From assembly GCA_025465135.1 (NCBI GenBank), contig JAODNA010000007.1, forward strand, positions 1 through 54,366: a stretch of DNA of 54,366 bases, in the 5' to 3' direction. Of this stretch, positions 51,542 to 54,366 are shown piece by piece. A model generated the notes under the pieces. It made no database searches. It saw only the letters and a program-made list of their open reading frames with translations, and had not been told where the DNA came from. The stretch is from Frankiales bacterium. GTDB lineage: Bacteria; Actinomycetota; Actinomycetes; Mycobacteriales; SCTD01. The stretch's first letter is position 1. The number at the start of each line of letters is the position of its first letter. A program made the position numbers and the translations under genes.

Positions 51542-51548
51542 CCAGACC

Positions 51549-51577
51549 TTGACCCAGGGGGCCCGCCGTGCGACCCT
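51549..51577 (+). promoter_or_regulatory. Probable promoter of the 64-residue coiled-coil gene
   Basis: TTGACC at 51549-51554 and GACCCT at 51572-51577 are 17 bases apart. The gene start is 65 bases downstream, leaving a 5' UTR of about 55-60 bases that includes a GCGGAGGAAA ribosome site. Confidence 0.5.
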
Positions 51578-51642
51578 GAGCGCACCGCTGCGGAGGCTAT
51601 CGGGCCCCGCCGCGTGGACATCCCTCAACGCGGAGGAAACAG

Positions 51643-51837
51643 ATGGCGAAGGCCTTGTTCGGTCACGTCGGCGTGGGCACCGACCTTCGGCTGGCCGATG
51701 AGGTGCGGCGCCTGCGCGGCCGGATCGCCGAGCTCGAGTCCGAGCTCGTCCGGGTCCGGGCCGCCAACGACGCGCTCGCCTCGACGCTCACGGTCGAGGA
51801 CGACCTGTCGACCCTGGCGGTCGAAGCCACCGTCTAG
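51643..51837 (+). CDS. Small coiled-coil protein between mutM and smc (64 residues)
   Basis: Starts MAKALFGHVGVGTDLRLADEV, followed by a leucine-zipper-like helix (RLRGRIAELESELVRVRAANDAL) and an acidic tail. GGAGG is about seven bases upstream. It has its own promoter-like region and GTnAC box and is followed by a terminator, so it is a self-contained transcription unit. Similar small MAKALLGHV-type proteins occur near smc in actinobacteria as I recall them; no function known. Confidence 0.75.
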   Translation: MAKALFGHVGVGTDLRLADEVRRLRGRIAELESELVRVRAANDALASTLTVEDDLSTLAVEATV

Positions 51838-51853
51838 GCAGCAGCTGCACCGG

Positions 51854-51877
51854 AGGGCGCCCCGATCGGGGCGCCCT
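51854..51877 (+). terminator. Terminator after the small coiled-coil gene
   Basis: 51854-51863 pairs with 51868-51877 (10 bp, loop GATC), followed by TCGTCGTGTCC. Separates the small gene from smc. Confidence 0.85.
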
Positions 51878-51970
51878 TCGTCGTGTCCGCACCCCCGGAG
51901 CCCGCTCGGCCGGTAGTGTCCGAGCCGGCCTTCCCCGCCGTACCGCTGCATCCTCCAGACCGGGCGAGAC

Positions 51971-54366
51971 GTGCATCTCAAGAGCCTGACCCTGAAGGGC
52001 TTCAAGTCCTTCGCGGCCCCGACGACCCTGCGGTTCGAGCCGGGCATCACCTGCGTCGTCGGCCCCAACGGCTCGGGCAAGTCCAACGTCGTCGACGCCA
52101 TCGCCTGGGTGCTCGGTGAGCAGGGCGCGAAGGCGCTGCGCGGCGGCAAGATGGAGGACGTCATCTTCGCCGGCACCCCCGGCAAGCCCCCCCTCGGCCG
52201 GGCCGAGGTCACGCTCACCATCGACAACAGCGACGGCGCCCTCCCGATCGAGTACGCCGAGGTGAGTGTCACGCGGCTGATGTTCCGCTCGGGGGAGTCG
52301 GAGTACTCCATCAACGGGCAGCGCTGCCGGCTGCTCGACATCCAGGAGCTCATGGGCGACTCCGGCATCGGCCGCGAGCTGCACGTCGTCGTCGGGCAGG
52401 GCCAGCTCGACGCGGTGCTGCAGGCGCGTCCCGAGGAGCGCCGGGGCTTCATCGAGGAGGCCGCGGGCGTCCTGAAGCACCGCAAGCGCAAGGAGAAGGC
52501 ACTCCGCAAGCTCGAGGCGATGCAGGCCAACCTCACTCGGCTGCAGGACCTCACGACCGAGCTGCGCCGCCAGCTCAAGCCGCTCGGCAGGCAGGCGGAG
52601 GTCGCCCGCCGTGCCCAGCAGGTGCAGGCCGACCTCCGTGACGCGAGGCTGCGGTTGCTCGCCGACGACCTGCTCGCGCTGCGCGGCACGCTCGAGGCCG
52701 AGGTACGCGACGAGACCGCGCTGCGCGACCGCCGTACCGCCGTCGAGCAGGACCTCGCCGGGGTCCAGACGAGGGAGGCTTCCCTCGAGGCGTCCGCGGC
52801 CGAGCAGGCGCCGCGCCTGGCCCGCGCCCAGGAGACGTGGTACCGGCTGTCTGCGCTCGAGGAGCGGCTCCGCGGCACGGCGACCCTGGCCTCCGAGCGC
52901 CACCGCCACCTCACCAGCGAGCTGCCCGAGGAGGCCCGCGCCGGCCGCGACCCCGAGCAGCTCGACCGCGAGGCCGCGACCGTGCGCGAGCAGGAGGCCG
53001 CCCTCGGCGAGCAGCTCCTCGCCGATGCCGAGCGGCTCGAGGGTGCGGTCACCCGCCGTACCGACGCCGAAGGCGCTCTCGCGGCCGAGGAGAAGGCGCT
53101 CGTGGCCGCCGTGCGTGCGGTCGCCGACCGGCGGGAGGGCCTGGCCCGGCTGCGCGGACAGGTCGGTGCGCTGCGGTCGCGTGCGGAAGGCGCCGAGGCC
53201 GAGATCGGTCGTCTCGCCGCCGCGCTCGCCGACGCCCACACCCGGGTCGAGCGGGCCCAAGCCGACCTGGCCGGGCTGCAGGCCGAGGCCGGCGGGCTCG
53301 ACGAGGGCGAGCTCGACCTCGACGACAAGCACGAGCAGGCTGGCCGGGCGCTCGCCCTCGCGCAGGACCGGCTGGCCGGCCTGCAGGCGGACGAGCGCGA
53401 GGCCGAGCGCGACCGCTCGACGTTCGCGGCCCGCCGCGACGCGCTGGCGCTGTCGCTGACGCGAAAGGACGGATCGGGCGCCCTGCTCGCCGGGGACGTG
53501 CCGGGCGTCCTGGGCTCGGTGGCCGCGCTGGTCACCATCGCGCACGGGCACGAGCACGCCGTGTCCTCGGCGCTCGGCGCGGTCGCGGATGCGGTCGCTG
53601 TCGCGTCGCCCGCTGCGGCAGCCAAGGCGCTCGCCCGGCTGAAGACCGACGACGCGGGTCGGGCGGGGCTGCTCGTCGGGGGTGCGTCGTACGACGACGC
53701 CGGTGACTGGCCCGCGCTGCCGGACGGTGCGCACTGGGCGATCGACCTGGTGGAAGCGCCCGAGACGCTGCGACCGGCGCTCGCGCGCGCGCTGCGCCGG
53801 GTCGCGGTCGTCGACGGGCTCGAAGCAGCCCGGTCGCTCGTCGAGGCGCTGCCGGACGTGCGTGCGGTGACGGCCGAGGGCGATCTGCTCGGCAGCGACT
53901 GGGCGGTCGGGGGCTCGGCCTCAGCGCCGTCGCTGATCGAGGTGCAGGCGGCCGTGGACGAGGCCTCTGCGCAGCACGACGAGGCGCAGCGGCGCCAGGA
54001 GCGACTGCGGTTCGAGGTCGCGGCGGCACAGGCCGACGTCGAACGCGGCAAGGAACAGGTCGAGGCCGCGCTGGTCGAGCTGCACGAGTCCGACGCCCGG
54101 ATGGCGGCCCTCGGCGAGCAGCTCGGTCTGCTCGCGTCGGCCGCCCGGGCAGCGGAGGCGGAGGCGGGTCGGCTCGAGCAGGCCCGCGTCCGCGCCGAGG
54201 AGGCCCGCGACCGCGACCTCGGCGGGCTCGCCGAGCTCGAGGAGCGGCTGGCCGCAGCCGAGGCCGCGCCGGACGAGGGCGAGCCGTCGACCGACCTGCG
54301 CGACCGCCTGGGCCGCGAAGCGGCCGACGCGCGCGCCGCCGAGGTCGAGGCGCGGCTCGCCCTGCG
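51971..54366 (+). CDS. smc: Chromosome segregation protein SMC, N-terminal part (cut by window edge)
   Basis: ATPase that organises chromosomes with ScpAB. About 798 codons are present. Seen: VHLKSLTLKGFKSFA, Walker A GPNGSGKSNVVDAIAWVLGEQ, the Q-loop-type region GGKMEDVIFAGT, SINGQRCRLLDIQELMGDSGIG, LEAVLQARPEERR-like segment (LDAVLQARPEERRGFIEEAAGV), a long coiled coil, and a hinge domain around DVPGVLGSVAALV and HEHAVSSALGAVADAVAV (about residues 505-665), after which the second coiled coil begins. A TAGTGT box at 51914-51919 may be the promoter -10. The C-terminal head lies beyond the window. Confidence 0.96.
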   Translation, partial: MHLKSLTLKGFKSFAAPTTLRFEPGITCVVGPNGSGKSNVVDAIAWVLGEQGAKALRGGKMEDVIFAGTPGKPPLGRAEVTLTIDNSDGALPIEYAEVSVTRLMFRSGESEYSINGQRCRLLDIQELMGDSGIGRELHVVVGQGQLDAVLQARPEERRGFIEEAAGVLKHRKRKEKALRKLEAMQANLTRLQDLTTELRRQLKPLGRQAEVARRAQQVQADLRDARLRLLADDLLALRGTLEAEVRDETALRDRRTAVEQDLAGVQTREASLEASAAEQAPRLARAQETWYRLSALEERLRGTATLASERHRHLTSELPEEARAGRDPEQLDREAATVREQEAALGEQLLADAERLEGAVTRRTDAEGALAAEEKALVAAVRAVADRREGLARLRGQVGALRSRAEGAEAEIGRLAAALADAHTRVERAQADLAGLQAEAGGLDEGELDLDDKHEQAGRALALAQDRLAGLQADEREAERDRSTFAARRDALALSLTRKDGSGALLAGDVPGVLGSVAALVTIAHGHEHAVSSALGAVADAVAVASPAAAAKALARLKTDDAGRAGLLVGGASYDDAGDWPALPDGAHWAIDLVEAPETLRPALARALRRVAVVDGLEAARSLVEALPDVRAVTAEGDLLGSDWAVGGSASAPSLIEVQAAVDEASAQHDEAQRRQERLRFEVAAAQADVERGKEQVEAALVELHESDARMAALGEQLGLLASAARAAEAEAGRLEQARVRAEEARDRDLGGLAELEERLAAAEAAPDEGEPSTDLRDRLGREAADARAAEVEARLAL

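Overview
This is a contiguous stretch of a high-GC (visually about 70%) actinobacterial chromosome. Evidence for Actinomycetia: the ilvB-ilvN-ilvC and serA-leuA-leuB-ilvE order, an ndgR-type IclR regulator divergent from leuCD, a HupB-like HU with a long lysine/alanine tail, the F420 gene fbiD, the block recG-rsmD-coaD-sepIVA-like-yceD-rpmF-rnc-mutM-smc, frequent GTG/TTG starts, ATGA/GTGA overlaps and many starts just behind a TAnnnT -10 box. I cannot name the genus from sequence alone. No prophage, insertion sequence, CRISPR array or defence island is visible.

Layout. 1-2159: end of ilvB, then ilvN and ilvC. 2175-4358 (minus): secreted zinc-metalloprotease-like protein with three C-terminal repeats. 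4463-9709: serA, an alpha/beta hydrolase, a leucine leader peptide with alternative RNA structures, leuA and leuB. 9769-11993: membrane protein, ilvE, CBS-domain protein. 12019-15062: tight trio of two esterase-fold proteins and an ATP-grasp-like protein of unknown role. 15100-17400: GAF-PAS-GGDEF-EAL protein. 17442-19137: isoleucine-codon leader peptide, strong hairpin, intrinsic terminator, then cimA (citramalate synthase). 19148-21588: FAH-family protein, gltX, tRNA-Gln, tRNA-Glu. 21638-24810: HNH endonuclease with four zinc knuckles, secreted Ig-like protein, a small gene. 24943-28761: ndgR, leuC, leuD, a small coupled gene, hupB. 28816-33645: ppk, a small protein and fbiD (minus), then plsC-gpsA. 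33664-39454: PLP trans-sulfuration enzyme, NfeD, SPFH protein, HhH-GPD glycosylase, flavin disulfide oxidoreductase, ddl. 39466-42504: DUF3515-like lipoprotein, stand-alone RAM domain, thiL-thiD, gamma carbonic anhydrase. 42644-54366: small genes, rpmB, DAK2/DegV-like kinase subunit, recG to smc (smc runs off the end).

The unifying theme is branched-chain amino acid synthesis: acetolactate synthase, KARI, leuA/B/C/D, ilvE, citramalate synthase and the leucine-responsive-type regulator NdgR are all here. Two of these genes carry separate leader-peptide controls: leucine codons before leuA, with a structure that can hide the leuA ribosome binding site, and isoleucine codons before cimA, followed by an intrinsic terminator. 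The cimA attenuator is the best candidate for something little described. Other candidates are the esterase/esterase/ATP-grasp trio and a shared GTnAC-n6-GTnAC box in front of two small-protein genes 9 kb apart.
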